Source of the DNA: Sulfitobacter sp. D7
Lineage (GTDB): Bacteria; Pseudomonadota; Alphaproteobacteria; Rhodobacterales; Rhodobacteraceae
Direction of reading: 5' to 3'
NCBI RefSeq assembly: GCF_003611275.1
Contig: NZ_CP020694.1
Location: 2,666,001-2,730,000, forward strand
DNA length: 64,000 bases
Part shown: piece after piece, positions 53,149 to 63,262 of the stretch
Position numbering within the stretch: position 1 is the stretch's first letter
Layout of the letters: every line of letters begins with the position of its first letter
Made by a program: the position numbers and the translations under genes
Notes under the pieces: generated by a model
The model's database searches: none
Told to the model about the DNA's origin: nothing
Seen by the model: only the letters and a program-made list of their open reading frames with translations

Positions 53149-53736
53149 TCAGCCGAGGTGGGGCCAGACGGGCTGGTTCGGCACGAAAAGCGTCAACCTG
53201 TCGCCCACGGCCAGCGGCCCTTCCCGCTCGACCCAAGCGGTCACGCCGCGTTTGCCCTGCGCGGCGGGTTTGAAGCCCTTGCCATGGCCGGGGGCGTCAA
53301 CCTCAATCTCACGCGCGGGCAGATTGCAGGGGCCATTTTCGATATCCACCACCAAGGTGGCGCCATGTGCGTTTTGCAGCCGCGATCCGGGCGGGACGAG
53401 CGTAAAGTCCGGGATGCCTTTGAGGATAATCGACGCGCCCAGCAGGGTCGGGTCAAGCTCAGGCAGGTCCATGGCGGCGGCAATCTGCGCCATCTCTTCG
53501 GCCGAGAGGATAGACAACTGGCGGGTATTGCGAATTTCCGTGCCCTTAGGATGCAGGTTGCGCACGCGGACGCAGGCCGGACGGGTCAGCCCGGCGTGGA
53601 AATCCCCCTCAAAGCCTGCATAGGTCGCCCGCGCCTGATCCATCGCGATCGAGCGGATGTTTTCGCGATCCTGAGGGACCATACCCAGCCAGGTGATTTC
53701 GGCGACATGGTCTGTCTTGCGTAGCTCGGGCATCAT
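53149..53736 (-). CDS. MOSC domain-containing protein
   Basis: A 195-residue MOSC-domain protein, related to the sulfur-carrier end of molybdenum cofactor sulfurase. It shows FHAGLTRPACVRVRN, RNTRQLSILSAEEM, the single conserved Cys in ENGPCNLPARE, and GKRGVTAWVEREG, the core fold of the domain. It probably moves sulfur to a metal centre or handles a Moco-type substrate. Two tandem ATG codons start it (53736 and 53733). It lies 111 bases upstream of fhs on the same strand. Its partner is unknown. Confidence 0.86.
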   Translation of the reverse strand: MMPELRKTDHVAEITWLGMVPQDRENIRSIAMDQARATYAGFEGDFHAGLTRPACVRVRNLHPKGTEIRNTRQLSILSAEEMAQIAAAMDLPELDPTLLGASIILKGIPDFTLVPPGSRLQNAHGATLVVDIENGPCNLPAREIEVDAPGHGKGFKPAAQGKRGVTAWVEREGPLAVGDRLTLFVPNQPVWPHLG

Positions 53737-53778
53737 GCGGTCCTTCGGGGTGGTTTGGGTGACTGCTGAACCCTAGGC

Positions 53779-54432
53779 TCACTGTCGGATCAAATGCACC
53801 TTAAATCCGCCACCGCTCAATGACGCCTTGGTGAGGGTGCCCGCGGTATAGACAAGCGCCATCCCGAAGGATTTTAGATAAAAGGGAGAGACATAGCCCG
53901 GCCCCATGACAACGCGGTAAGACATATCGCAATGTACGGCAGGGCCTTCCTCACGGACCTCTTGGGTCGCGACTTGGACCACGCGGCGGCCATCGTAGAG
54001 CGCCAGCGGAGAGGGGCAGCTATTGCCAGTGGCAAGGGCGGCGAAAAGCTCAGGCGGGAAGAGGACGCCGGGCGGCACCGCTTTGGCATCCGACAGTTCC
54101 GTCATTTCCGAAGACGGCGTGATTTCAACCGAGGTGACCCGCCCCGCCGTCCGGTCAATCTCGATATCGCGCGTCTCGCTCCCCCGGTTCGCACCCAGAT
54201 AGCTGGCCGTGTTCCCGTTAGACTGGGTGACCGCATTGAAGCTGCCGTTCTTGATGCCGAAAGGGGCGTTGTTGAGAGACAACAAAAACGCCGCGCTCCG
54301 GATTTGACCGTTGAACTGCAACGTGCCCAACTGACGCCCGCCCAATGCCACGGCGTAGGTCTGCGGATCGGCCCAAGCCGGACCGCCGGTAAGCGCAAAG
54401 AGAACGGCAAGGGCAGAGAGGATGCGGCGCAT
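53779..54432 (-). CDS. exported protein of unknown function
   Basis: A 217-residue protein with a clear signal peptide (about 1-21, MRRILSALAVLFALTGGPAWA). The mature part is beta-rich (YAVALGGRQLGTLQFNGQIR) and resembles periplasmic lipid- or precursor-handling DUF3108-type proteins in outline only. Two cysteines (NSCPSP and VHCDMS) could form a disulfide. I choose the ATG at 54432 over 54459. I do not recognise the family with certainty and assign no function. It lies between ftsH and the MOSC gene, on the same strand as both. Confidence 0.7.
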   Translation of the reverse strand: MRRILSALAVLFALTGGPAWADPQTYAVALGGRQLGTLQFNGQIRSAAFLLSLNNAPFGIKNGSFNAVTQSNGNTASYLGANRGSETRDIEIDRTAGRVTSVEITPSSEMTELSDAKAVPPGVLFPPELFAALATGNSCPSPLALYDGRRVVQVATQEVREEGPAVHCDMSYRVVMGPGYVSPFYLKSFGMALVYTAGTLTKASLSGGGFKVHLIRQ

Positions 54433-54533
54433 AAGACCCCGGCAGGTTAGGAATTCCACCCCTGTCTAACGCGGTAGCGGCTGTGAAGCGATAGGGGAAT
54501 TTCCGCCCATTGCCCAAGGGTCAGCCCAAAACG

Positions 54534-54556
54534 AAAAAACCCCGCCGAAGCGGGGT
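54534..54556 (-). terminator. intrinsic terminator of ftsH
   Basis: On the minus strand ACCCCGC, TTCG loop, GCGGGGT, then a run of T. The UUCG tetraloop makes the 7-bp stem very stable. It lies 24 bases past the ftsH stop. Confidence 0.92.
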
Positions 54557-54579
54557 CTTTCATAGGGTCGCAGGCCGGA

Positions 54580-56496
54580 TCACACCGAAGGTTCAGGCTC
54601 CATTCCGCCATCCTTCGGCGGGGTTTTCTTGCCCTTCGCCTTGGGGATCGCGGTGACGCTGGGTGCGCTGCCCGCGTCGGAGTTGTCGTCATCGGAGTCT
54701 TCGGCAGGCGGCAGACCATCCATGACACGTTTGATCTCATCGCCGGTGAGGGTCTCATATTCCAGCAGACCTTGGGCCAGACGCTCGAACTCCACCTCTT
54801 TCTCCGAGATGATTTTCATCGCATGGTCATAGCCGTCTTGGATGAACTGCTGCACCTCTTTTTCAACCAACTCCTTGGTGTTGGCCGAGACGGAGAACCC
54901 AGCGGTATTGCCCTGATAGCCCTGCGCGGCTTCGGAATAGTCGATGTTGCCGACCTTATCGGACATGCCCCATTGCAGAACCATCGCGCGCGCCAGCGCA
55001 GAAGCCTGCTGGATGTCGCCCGCCGGACCATTCGACACGGAATCGGGGCCGTATTTATGGATTTCCGCCGCCTTGCCGGCCATGGCCATGGCCAAGCGCT
55101 GGTGGCATTCGTCCTTGAACATGTTCAGCCGGTCGATCTCAGGCAGGCTCATCACCATGCCAAGCGCGCCACCGCGCGGGATAATCGTGGCTTTGTAGAC
55201 CGGGTCGCATTTGGGCAGCGTCATGCCGACCAGCGCGTGACCAGCTTCGTGGTAAGCGGTCATTTCCTTCTGCTCGGCGGTCATCACCATCGAGCGGCGC
55301 TCTGGGCCCATCATCACCTTGTCCTTGGCCTGTTCGAAATCGACCATGGTGACGAAACGGCGACCGACACGGGCAGCCATAAGTGCTGCCTCGTTCACGA
55401 GGTTCGCCAAGTCCGCGCCCGAAAAGCCCGGCGTGCCGCGCGCGATAATGCGCAGGTCAACATCCGGCCCCAGCGGGGTCTTGCGCGCGTGAACCGAGAG
55501 GATCTTTTCGCGGCCCTTGATGTCGGGGTTCGGCACGGTCACCTGACGGTCAAAACGGCCCGGACGCAGCAGCGCGGGGTCAAGTACGTCACGGCGGTTG
55601 GTCGCGGCGAGGATGATGACACCTTCGTTGCTCTCAAAACCGTCCATCTCGACCAGAAGCTGGTTCAAGGTCTGCTCACGCTCGTCATTGCCACCGCCAT
55701 AGCCTGCACCCCTGTGACGACCGACGGCGTCAATCTCGTCGATGAAGACGATACAGGGGGCGTTTTTCTTGGCCTGTTCGAACATGTCGCGCACACGGGA
55801 TGCACCGACACCGACGAACATCTCGACAAAGTCGGAGCCGGAGATAGTGAAGAAGGGCACGCCCGCCTCACCCGCGATGGCGCGGGCCAGCAGCGTCTTA
55901 CCGGTGCCCGGAGGGCCCACCAGCAACGCGCCTTTGGGGATCTTGCCGCCAAGGCGCGAGAATTTCTGCGGGTTGCGCAGGAATTCGACGATTTCCTCAA
56001 GCTCTTCCTTGGCCTCATCGATGCCCGCCACGTCGTCAAAGGTCACGCGGCCCTGCTTTTCGGTCAGCATCTTGGCCTTGGATTTGCCAAAGCCCATCGC
56101 CCCGCCTTTGCCGCCGCCCTGCATGCGGTTCATGAAGTAGATCCACACACCGATCAGCAGCGCGATGGGCAGAAGCGACATCAGGAAAGTCTGGAAACCA
56201 GACTGTTGCTGCGGACGCGCTTTGACCGGAATATCGTTGGAGATCAAAAGCTGGGTCAACTCGGCATCGCCGGGTTTGATCGTCAGGTAGTCGGCGCCAT
56301 CCGCCTTGCGGAACCGAACCTGCTCGCCATCCAATGTCACATTACGGACATCACCATCCTGTACGGAGGTGACGAATTCGGAATAGCTGACCTCATTGTT
56401 TTGCAGCGACCCGCTGGACCCGCTGAACAGGTTGAACAGCGCCAGTACCAGCAACATCAGGACAACCCAGAAGGCGAGGTTACGAACATTTCCCAA
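54580..56496 (-). CDS. ftsH: ATP-dependent zinc metalloprotease FtsH
   Basis: Membrane-bound AAA+ protease for quality control, 638 residues. Two N-terminal helices (about 5-24 and 103-122) flank a periplasmic domain. The AAA module has Walker A GPPGTGKT (194-201), [10 protein letters not shown] and the second-region [20 protein letters not shown]. The zinc motif is HEAGH (416-420). The start appears to be TTG at 56494-56496, with TAGGAG upstream and the usual N-terminus (M)[12 protein letters not shown]. No ATG fits this N-terminus; the nearest in-frame upstream start is at 56544. It is last in the ybgC-tol-pal-tilS direction. Confidence 0.96.
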   Translation of the reverse strand: MGNVRNLAFWVVLMLLVLALFNLFSGSSGSLQNNEVSYSEFVTSVQDGDVRNVTLDGEQVRFRKADGADYLTIKPGDAELTQLLISNDIPVKARPQQQSGFQTFLMSLLPIALLIGVWIYFMNRMQGGGKGGAMGFGKSKAKMLTEKQGRVTFDDVAGIDEAKEELEEIVEFLRNPQKFSRLGGKIPKGALLVGPPGTGKTLLARAIAGEAGVPFFTISGSDFVEMFVGVGASRVRDMFEQAKKNAPCIVFIDEIDAVGRHRGAGYGGGNDEREQTLNQLLVEMDGFESNEGVIILAATNRRDVLDPALLRPGRFDRQVTVPNPDIKGREKILSVHARKTPLGPDVDLRIIARGTPGFSGADLANLVNEAALMAARVGRRFVTMVDFEQAKDKVMMGPERRSMVMTAEQKEMTAYHEAGHALVGMTLPKCDPVYKATIIPRGGALGMVMSLPEIDRLNMFKDECHQRLAMAMAGKAAEIHKYGPDSVSNGPAGDIQQASALARAMVLQWGMSDKVGNIDYSEAAQGYQGNTAGFSVSANTKELVEKEVQQFIQDGYDHAMKIISEKEVEFERLAQGLLEYETLTGDEIKRVMDGLPPAEDSDDDNSDAGSAPSVTAIPKAKGKKTPPKDGGMEPEPSV

Positions 56497-56597
56497 GGGA
56501 ATTCTCCTAAATTCACATGGCCGCGGGCAAGTCCCGCGACCCAAGGGGCGCCCGTTCGGGCAACCACCACACTAAGATAGACATGATGCGCTCATGT

Positions 56598-57869
56598 TCA
56601 ATGCGATAATGGCGCGGTTTCGTTGCATTCCACGCCGCTTTCGCGCTGGACATGCCATTTCTCGTCCAGCCCGGCAAGGGGCGCTGCAAGCAGGCGCGCG
56701 CCCTGCCAGATCGCCGGGGTCGACAGCAGCATAGCACGGGGCCGCCCGAGGCTGCGCCAATCGGGGCATTGGGCAAGGCCCTCGGCCCCCAAGGCCCGCA
56801 ATTCAGCGCCCTGCGGCAGCCCCTCTGGGGGCGTCGCACGCCAGCGCCGGTCCCAAAGCTGATCCGCAGGCACCCGCAGGTCGTGCACCGCGTTATATTC
56901 CCGAAAGACCCAGATTTCACCGCGCCGAAGCAGCGCCTGACAGCCCCCCAGCGTGGCCGCCTGCCCCTCGGCCAACCCCGCGATCAGGGCCGCCACGGGG
57001 CCGCGGCGCGGGGGGTAGGTGCCGCCGTTGACCTGCCCAAGCGCATGAATCATCAAGCGGCGGCGGATCTCTTCGGGCGCGGCAAAAAAGCCCTCGGCCT
57101 GCATCACCTGTGCGCCCGCCTCCATGCGCAGAATATCGCCTGCCGTTCTGTCGGTCTGGCTTTTCAGCGCCTCCCGGGCGGTGGCCATGTTGCGCGCCAC
57201 CTCGGCCAAGGCCTCTACGTCGATGCCAAGCGGCGCGAGGGCGGCAAGACTTTGACGGGTTTGAATGCGGGCGAAACGCGGGTCATCGTTGCTGGGGTCG
57301 TCGACCCACTCAACGGCCGCGCGCCTCAGATGCCCTCGCAATGCCTCACGTCGGGCAAAAAGCAGCGGGCGCAGCCATGTGATGCCGTGCCGGTTGCTGC
57401 GCGGCGCCATGGCCGACAGGCCGTCCACCCCCGACCGCCGGGCCAATCGCATCAGCACCGTTTCGGCCTGATCGTCCGCCGTATGGCCAAGCGCCACGCA
57501 GGGCAGCCCGCGCCGCTCTGCCCAATCGGCCATCAGCCGATACCGCGCCTCACGCGCCGCGTTTTGGAGGTTGCCTTGACCGTCCCACCCACGCCAGCGC
57601 AGTGTTTCATGCGACAGGCCCAGAGCGCTGGCACGTCGCGCGACGAAGGCGGCCTCTCCGGCGGCTTCGGGGCGCAGACCATGGTCGACAGTCACGGTTT
57701 CAAGATCTGTGCCCGCCGCTGCCGAAAGCCCATGCAACAGCGACAGCAGAGCCATGGAATCGCCCCCGCCCGAGACTGCAACGCCAAGGCGGGGGGGCAG
57801 CGCACCGCCTAGCCCCGCCAGCAGCCCCTTGGCCAGCGCTGCATCAGCCGTCGCGGCAGGCGCAGTCAT
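56598..57869 (-). CDS. tilS: tRNA(Ile)-lysidine synthetase
   Basis: Modifies the wobble cytidine of tRNA-Ile(CAU) with lysine so that it reads AUA codons. The 423-residue protein has the PP-loop AVSGGGDSMAL (31-41) and LGHTADDQAETVLMRLARR, which binds the nucleotide. The C-terminal part is Arg-rich and less conserved. It lies six bases downstream of ybgF and about 100 bases before ftsH on the same strand. The tilS-ftsH order is common in bacteria. Confidence 0.95.
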   Translation of the reverse strand: MTAPAATADAALAKGLLAGLGGALPPRLGVAVSGGGDSMALLSLLHGLSAAAGTDLETVTVDHGLRPEAAGEAAFVARRASALGLSHETLRWRGWDGQGNLQNAAREARYRLMADWAERRGLPCVALGHTADDQAETVLMRLARRSGVDGLSAMAPRSNRHGITWLRPLLFARREALRGHLRRAAVEWVDDPSNDDPRFARIQTRQSLAALAPLGIDVEALAEVARNMATAREALKSQTDRTAGDILRMEAGAQVMQAEGFFAAPEEIRRRLMIHALGQVNGGTYPPRRGPVAALIAGLAEGQAATLGGCQALLRRGEIWVFREYNAVHDLRVPADQLWDRRWRATPPEGLPQGAELRALGAEGLAQCPDWRSLGRPRAMLLSTPAIWQGARLLAAPLAGLDEKWHVQRESGVECNETAPLSH

Positions 57870-57875
57870 CAGCGG

Positions 57876-58766
57876 TTAGGAACAACCCAGCGTCTGGCGC
57901 TGCGCTTCGGCTTGGCTCACCTGCGGGGCGCCCGGGAAACGCACAGCAACCTCCGCGAGGGTCACGCAGGCCTCTTGTGTTTGCTCCAACACGCCAAGCG
58001 CGCGCCCCAACTCAAACAGCGACTGCGGTGCCACCGGCCCTTCGGGATCGGTGCTGAAGGCCGCGAGATAGGCACGAGCCGCTTCGCGGTTGTCGCCCAA
58101 ACCGGTCAGCGCTTCGCCGCGGCGCATCTCGGCTTCGGCGGCTAACGGACCACCGGGATAGGTCTGACTGAAGGTCGCAAAGAGATCGGCGGCGCTGCGA
58201 AAGTCACCGTTTGCGAGCGCCCCCTGCGCCCGCTCGAAATCGGTCTTCTCGCTGACCGCCAGCTCTGCTTCGTTGATGGGGGTGATGATGCCGTTTGAAG
58301 GTGCCGCGCCACCGCTGCCGGGGGTCATCTCGACCACCTCGCGGTCGGCCTCGGGGGCGGGTGCGACCACGGTTGGGGCCTCCCCTCCGCCGAGGGTCGA
58401 GGTCTCTCCAAGCGTGCCCAGATCGCCGCCTTCAAGCTCAACCAGACGGTATTCCAGATCCCCGATCCGGTTGGTGCCATCGGCAACGATCCGGTTGATC
58501 CGGTTCTCCATCTCTTCGGTCTTGGAGGTGAGGCGTTGCAATTCGCTTTCCATGGTGCCGACACGCTCAAGCACGGAGCTGCCGCCGGTCTCAACCGAGC
58601 CGCCGCCCGTGGTTGAAAGTTCGCGGCGCAGCTTTTGCACCTCGACACTCAGCGCGGTCAACTGCTGGCGGATGTCCGCCAGCGTCTGATCGTTGTCCTG
58701 CGCCATAAGCGCGGCGGGGGCGGTCATCAGCCCCATCACCGCCACGAAGATATATCGCTTCAGCAC
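57876..58766 (-). CDS. ybgF: Tol-Pal system protein YbgF (CpoB)
   Basis: A 296-residue periplasmic protein with a signal peptide (about 1-22). A coiled coil (about 30-100, with heptads such as LADIRQQLTALSVEVQKLRR) follows, then an acidic linker. C-terminal tetratricopeptide repeats (about 175-290) are of the type FERAQGALANGDFRSAADLF. CpoB tunes cell-wall synthesis with the Tol machine. The start codon is GTG (58764-58766) with a strong AAGGAGG site upstream. It lies between pal and tilS. Confidence 0.93.
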   Translation of the reverse strand: MLKRYIFVAVMGLMTAPAALMAQDNDQTLADIRQQLTALSVEVQKLRRELSTTGGGSVETGGSSVLERVGTMESELQRLTSKTEEMENRINRIVADGTNRIGDLEYRLVELEGGDLGTLGETSTLGGGEAPTVVAPAPEADREVVEMTPGSGGAAPSNGIITPINEAELAVSEKTDFERAQGALANGDFRSAADLFATFSQTYPGGPLAAEAEMRRGEALTGLGDNREAARAYLAAFSTDPEGPVAPQSLFELGRALGVLEQTQEACVTLAEVAVRFPGAPQVSQAEAQRQTLGCS

Positions 58767-58809
58767 ATCGGCCTCCTTGGATTGGTCATTGCTTGGACTG
58801 TCGCCGCGA

Positions 58810-59340
58810 TTAGCTGGTCAGTGCGCCACCGGCCAGAACGGTCACGGCGCGGCGGTTTTTGGCATAGCAGGCCTCTTCCGAGCAAATCTCGATCGGGCGC
58901 TCTTTGCCGTAGCTGATGGTCTTGAGACGCGAAGCCGCAACACCGCGGGAAATCATATACTCGCGCACGGCATTGGCACGACGACCGCCAAGCGCGATGT
59001 TGTATTCACGGGTGCCCTGCTCATCCGCGTGACCCTCGATCACGGCTTGATAATCCGTATTGGTCTGCAGCCAAGCCACCTGCCCGTCGAGCGTGGCACG
59101 GCCTTGGTCGGTCAGCGTGGATTGGTCCACGAGGAACAGCACCCGGTCGCCGACAGCCTGCTGGAAATAGGCGGTGGAGGTGGGGTCGTTCGCGCTGCCC
59201 GGCACCACGCCGGCGTTGACCCCTGCGCCTGCATTGGCCCCGGCCCCGCCCATGCCATCGGCACCAAAACGGTCGGGGTTTGTACAGGCCGACACGGCCA
59301 ATGCGGAAATCAAAAGCGTGCTGGTCAAAATGCGTTTCAT
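58810..59340 (-). CDS. pal: peptidoglycan-associated lipoprotein Pal
   Basis: Outer-membrane lipoprotein that grips peptidoglycan and binds TolB. The 176-residue precursor has a lipobox VSAC (Cys19), a glycine-rich linker and an OmpA C-like domain with LVDQSTLTDQGRATLDGQVAWL and EGHADEQGTREYNIALGGRR, the peptidoglycan-binding helix. I choose the ATG at 59340 (MKRILTSTLLISALAVSAC). It is preceded by tolB and followed by ybgF. Confidence 0.96.
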   Translation of the reverse strand: MKRILTSTLLISALAVSACTNPDRFGADGMGGAGANAGAGVNAGVVPGSANDPTSTAYFQQAVGDRVLFLVDQSTLTDQGRATLDGQVAWLQTNTDYQAVIEGHADEQGTREYNIALGGRRANAVREYMISRGVAASRLKTISYGKERPIEICSEEACYAKNRRAVTVLAGGALTS

Positions 59341-59440
59341 GGGGGTCTGCCTTCTCTGTGGTGGCGTTGTTGTTGCTGGTGTTAACACAGGCGCGGGATC
59401 ATTGGAATTGCCCGCGCCCGTATGGGAGGTCTGGAAAACG

Positions 59441-60787
59441 TTACTGCTGCAGCGGTGACCAAGAGGGGTCAGAGCCGCCTTCGGGCGTACGCACCGGCTT
59501 GAGGTTGCGCCCCGAAATATCGACCGAATAGAGCGAGGACGACCCGCCTGCCCCTTGGGTTTCGCGGGCGAACATGATCACCCGGCCATTGGGCGCCCAA
59601 GTCGGACCTTCATCAAGAAAAGAGGCGGTCAGCAGGCGCTCTTCGGAGCCATCAAGCCGCATCACGCCGATGTGGAAACGGCCCTTGTTCTGCTTGGTGA
59701 AAGCCACCAAATCCCCGCGCGGCGACCAAACGGGCGTGCCATAACGCCCTTCGCCAAAGGAAATCCGCGTCGCCTCTCCGCCTGTGGCGGGCATGACGTA
59801 AAGCTGCGGACTGCCGGAACGGTCGCTCTCAAAGACGATTCTGCTGCCATCGGGAGAGAAGCTGGGTGCCGTCTCAATGGCGGGGGTATTGGTCAGGCGC
59901 ACCGATTGGCCGCTGTTGATATCCATCGAGAAGATATCGGTATTGCCGCCTTGGCTCAGCGAATAGACAACCGTTTGACCACTGGGCGAGAAGCGTGGCG
60001 CAAAGGCCATGGAGCCTTCGGCGCTTTGCAGCGCGCGGCGTTGGACGGTGCCGATGTCCAGCACATAAATGCGCGGGAAACCGCTTTCGTAGCTGGTATA
60101 GAGCACCCGGTCACCGCTGGGAGAGAATCGCGGGGCAAGCACGATGGAGCCGGAATCGGTCAGGTACTTCAGGTTGGCCCCGTCGTAGTCCATTACCGCC
60201 AAACGCTTCTGGCGGTCGTCCTTCGGCCCGGTTTCGGAAACAAAGACAACACGGCTGTCGAAATAGCCGCCCTCGCCGGTGATCCGGCTGTAAACCGCAT
60301 CGGCCACCTTATGCGCCATGCGGCGCCAGCCATCGACGGTGCCGCTGAATTGCAGACCGCCCTGCCCACTGCTGTCGAGCAATTCCTCGCCCGAGAAGAC
60401 ATCGTAGACGCGGAACTTCACATTCACGCTGTTGCCGGTGACATTGACCGCCCCGGTGATCAGCGCCTGCGCGTTGATCGCTTTCCAGTCGGCATATTCC
60501 ACCGGCGCGTTAAAGTCGCTGACGGTCGAGATATAGGCGCTGGCCGGGATTTCGCGGAAAAGGCCCGTGCCGGTCAGGTCTTCTGAGACGACGCGCGCCA
60601 GATCGACGGCCAGTTGCCCGGCCTCACCGCTTTCAGGCTGAAAGCTGGGCACGGCAAAGGGCAAAGGCTCAATCGTCGGGTCGTCGATCACGATGCGCAG
60701 CGGTTGGGCCTGCGACGCATTGGGGGCCAGCGTGAGCGTGGCCGCCGTGGCGCAGAGCGCCAGTAGTCCCAGAAGTCTAGTCAGCAT
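59441..60787 (-). CDS. tolB: Tol-Pal system protein TolB
   Basis: Periplasmic beta-propeller protein linking Pal and TolA, 448 residues. A signal peptide (about 1-27) precedes the N-terminal alpha/beta domain (about 30-160). WD40-like repeats follow with the recurrent pattern [39 protein letters not shown] and [18 protein letters not shown]. The last residues WSPLQQ are conserved in family members. It follows tolA with a one-base gap. Confidence 0.96.
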   Translation of the reverse strand: MLTRLLGLLALCATAATLTLAPNASQAQPLRIVIDDPTIEPLPFAVPSFQPESGEAGQLAVDLARVVSEDLTGTGLFREIPASAYISTVSDFNAPVEYADWKAINAQALITGAVNVTGNSVNVKFRVYDVFSGEELLDSSGQGGLQFSGTVDGWRRMAHKVADAVYSRITGEGGYFDSRVVFVSETGPKDDRQKRLAVMDYDGANLKYLTDSGSIVLAPRFSPSGDRVLYTSYESGFPRIYVLDIGTVQRRALQSAEGSMAFAPRFSPSGQTVVYSLSQGGNTDIFSMDINSGQSVRLTNTPAIETAPSFSPDGSRIVFESDRSGSPQLYVMPATGGEATRISFGEGRYGTPVWSPRGDLVAFTKQNKGRFHIGVMRLDGSEERLLTASFLDEGPTWAPNGRVIMFARETQGAGGSSSLYSVDISGRNLKPVRTPEGGSDPSWSPLQQ

Positions 60788-60788
60788 G

Positions 60789-61967
60789 TTATCGGCTCCT
60801 CATTGGGTCGAATGTCATCTCGATGTCTTGCCATTGGCTGTATTTTTCCTGCGGCAGTTTGTAACCGCTGCTGCCGCAACGAATGACCGCGCGTTTCGCG
60901 GCTTCAAAGGCTTGCCGCGCGGCGGTGTCGCTGCCGCCGCTGGAACTCAGCAATCGGATCGAACTGGCCACGGGCGTGCCGTCGGTGTTCATCTGCATGC
61001 CGACCACGACCGTGGTACGCGCCGCTTCGGTCGACAGCGCGCCGATGTTCCAGCAGGCCGATACCGCAACGCGCAAAGACTCGCGCTCACCGGATGACAG
61101 CGGCGGGCCGCTTGGCACGGGCGCGGTTGTCTCTGGCTGGCCCAAGACTTCGCTCAGCGCATCCGCGATGGCATCTTCGGTCGAGCTGGAGGTCGTGGGT
61201 TCCTCAACGGGCTCCGGGGTTGGCTCAGGCTCGGGCGTTGGTTCGGGCGTCGGGGCGGGCGCTGGCGTCTCGGCGGGTTCTTCCGGTGCCTCGGCCACCT
61301 CGACAGGCGGCGGCGGTGTCGGGCGGCGGCCCGGCGGACGCGCAGAAGCCGCCGGCGCTTTGTCGGCTTCGGTGACGATCTCGGTTGTGCTGTCCTCAGG
61401 CGTGCGGGCCTCTTGCGGCTCTTCCACGACGGTTTCCGCCTCGGCTTCGGCATCCGGCGCGACGGCGGGCTGCTCGTCCAGATCGGGGCGCAGTTCGGGG
61501 TCAGGCTGCTCTACCGGTTCGGGGGCCACGCGGGGCGCTTCGCGCGGGCGGGCTTCGGGCGCGATTTCGGGCACCAGCACGGCGGTATCGCCCACCGGCT
61601 CGTTCATTTCGGGCGGCGTGTCATCCACTTGGGTCTGCGGCGGCAACTCCAGCTCCGTCACCTCGGGGGGGAGGTCTTCGGGCGGGGTTTCGGTCTGCAC
61701 CGGCTCTGGCTGTTCGATCTGCGTGTCCGGCTCCGCCGTCACCTCGGGGGTCTGTTCGCTTACCTCAGGCGGCGCGGGCTGGGCCACTTCGGTGGCCGAC
61801 GCGGGCGGCTGCTGGGCCGCGACCAGCGCGTCATATTCGGCGGCCGAGATCACCGAGACCTCGGTCATCTCAACGGGCTCAGGCTCGGAGGTGAAGATGC
61901 TTCCAAACAACAGCCAGCCGATAAGACCCAGATGCCCGGCACCTGATATGTAATGCCCGGTATGCAC
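60789..61967 (-). CDS. tolA: TolA-like energy-transducing protein
   Basis: A 392-residue protein with one N-terminal membrane helix (about 12-30), a very long Pro/Glu-rich central stretch (about 35-285) and a C-terminal TolA/TonB-like domain (about 290-392) with [17 protein letters not shown] and [21 protein letters not shown]. TolA normally has an Ala/Lys-rich helical middle; here it is acidic and proline-rich, so probably extended. The start codon is GTG (61965-61967). It follows tolR by three bases and precedes tolB by one. Confidence 0.92.
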   Translation of the reverse strand: MHTGHYISGAGHLGLIGWLLFGSIFTSEPEPVEMTEVSVISAAEYDALVAAQQPPASATEVAQPAPPEVSEQTPEVTAEPDTQIEQPEPVQTETPPEDLPPEVTELELPPQTQVDDTPPEMNEPVGDTAVLVPEIAPEARPREAPRVAPEPVEQPDPELRPDLDEQPAVAPDAEAEAETVVEEPQEARTPEDSTTEIVTEADKAPAASARPPGRRPTPPPPVEVAEAPEEPAETPAPAPTPEPTPEPEPTPEPVEEPTTSSSTEDAIADALSEVLGQPETTAPVPSGPPLSSGERESLRVAVSACWNIGALSTEAARTTVVVGMQMNTDGTPVASSIRLLSSSGGSDTAARQAFEAAKRAVIRCGSSGYKLPQEKYSQWQDIEMTFDPMRSR

Positions 61968-61970
61968 CGC

Positions 61971-62444
61971 TCAGCCACCCGACGTGTCGCTGCCGTCCAA
62001 CGCCGGGCCACCGATGTCGGTCACCAGACCGATGTTGGAAAAGCCGCCTGCGTTGAGCGCGCCCATGACTTCCATGACCTGCGCATAAGACACTTTGCCA
62101 TCCGCGCGCAAAAACACCCGGTCGCTGGCCCGTTCAGAGGCAATCGCCCGCAGCTTGGTAATCAGTTGGTCGCGGGGTGTGTCGGTGGTTTGGATTTGCA
62201 CGGCCCCCTCGGCGGTGAGCGTAACGGTCAGCGGCTCTTCCTGCTCGGATGGCAGGGCCGTGGCGGCGGTCTTGGGCAATTCCACCGGCACGCCCACAGT
62301 CAGCAGCGGAGCCGCGACCATGAAGATGATCAAGAGCACCAGCATCACATCGACGAAAGGCGTGACGTTGATCTCGGCCATCGGTTGCGCGCGTCCGCGA
62401 CGCCGCCCCTTGCCGCCTTGTTTTTTCATGACACCTGCGCCCAT
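61971..62444 (-). CDS. tolR: Tol-Pal system protein TolR
   Basis: A 157-residue inner-membrane protein of the ExbD/TolR family with one helix (about 30-50). It carries the proton-channel aspartate in INVTPFVDVMLVLLIIFMV. The N-terminus is unusually basic (KKQGGKGRRRGR). It is separated by three bases from tolQ and tolA on either side. With TolQ it uses the proton gradient to pull on TolA. Confidence 0.95.
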   Translation of the reverse strand: MGAGVMKKQGGKGRRRGRAQPMAEINVTPFVDVMLVLLIIFMVAAPLLTVGVPVELPKTAATALPSEQEEPLTVTLTAEGAVQIQTTDTPRDQLITKLRAIASERASDRVFLRADGKVSYAQVMEVMGALNAGGFSNIGLVTDIGGPALDGSDTSGG

Positions 62445-62447
62445 GGC

Positions 62448-63143
62448 TTAGCTGTCCAACTGGCGGCTGAGGATGGTGGCGAATTCGTCCGAGAAAGCCT
62501 CGTAATTGCCAAGGATGCGGTCACTGTCGGCGCTCAGCTTGTTGTAGAACACAACCGCCGGGATCGCGGCGAGGAGGCCGATGCCGGTCGCCAAAAGCGC
62601 CTCGGCAATACCGGGGGCGACGACGGCGAGGTTGGTGTTCTGCTGGGCTGCGATCTCGATGAAAGAGTTCATGATGCCGAAAACCGTCCCGAACAGGCCG
62701 ACGAAGGGCGCGGTGGACCCGACGGTCGCCAGCACCGGCAGCCCCTTTTGCAGACGCTCTGCCTCTTTGGCGATGGCCACGTCCATGGAGCGGTCGATCC
62801 GGGCAGTGGCACCGGGGATCAGCGCGCCATCTTCACGGTGCGAACGGCGCCATTCGGACATGCCAGCGGCGAAGATCTTTTCCGAAGGTCCATCCGGGTC
62901 AGCGCCGATGGTGTCAAAGAGCCCGTCGAGCGGCTCGCCCGACCAGAACGCCTGATCGAACTGCGCGGCCTCGGCACGGGCTTTGCGGTACTGGATGGTC
63001 TTTTGAACGATGATCGACCAAGACCAGAAAGAGGCCCCGATCAGCATGATCATTACAAGTTTGACCGTGACTGTCGCCTTCGCGAACAGACCCCACAGGG
63101 AAAAATCCATCCCCTGTGCCAATGCCAGCGTCTCTGCTTCCAT
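62448..63143 (-). CDS. tolQ: Tol-Pal system protein TolQ
   Basis: A 231-residue ExbB/TolQ-type channel protein with three helices. It has LFAKATVTVKLVMIMLIGASF at the start, and VGSTAPFVGLFGTVFGIMNSF and GIAEALLATGIGLLAAIPAVV in the channel helices, all conserved. It heads the tolQRAB-pal series. The 119 bases upstream towards ybgC hold a small GCCCC/GGGGC hairpin (63166-63178) and no gene. Confidence 0.96.
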   Translation of the reverse strand: MEAETLALAQGMDFSLWGLFAKATVTVKLVMIMLIGASFWSWSIIVQKTIQYRKARAEAAQFDQAFWSGEPLDGLFDTIGADPDGPSEKIFAAGMSEWRRSHREDGALIPGATARIDRSMDVAIAKEAERLQKGLPVLATVGSTAPFVGLFGTVFGIMNSFIEIAAQQNTNLAVVAPGIAEALLATGIGLLAAIPAVVFYNKLSADSDRILGNYEAFSDEFATILSRQLDS

Positions 63144-63262
63144 TTAACTATGCTCTTTTACTGCCGCCCCTTTGGGGCATTCTGCCTCTCGGGCCGTATT
63201 TTTCTGGCCTCAATTTGGAGCAAAGCTAACGGACTGCAACCGAGATTGCCAGAATTATGGTA

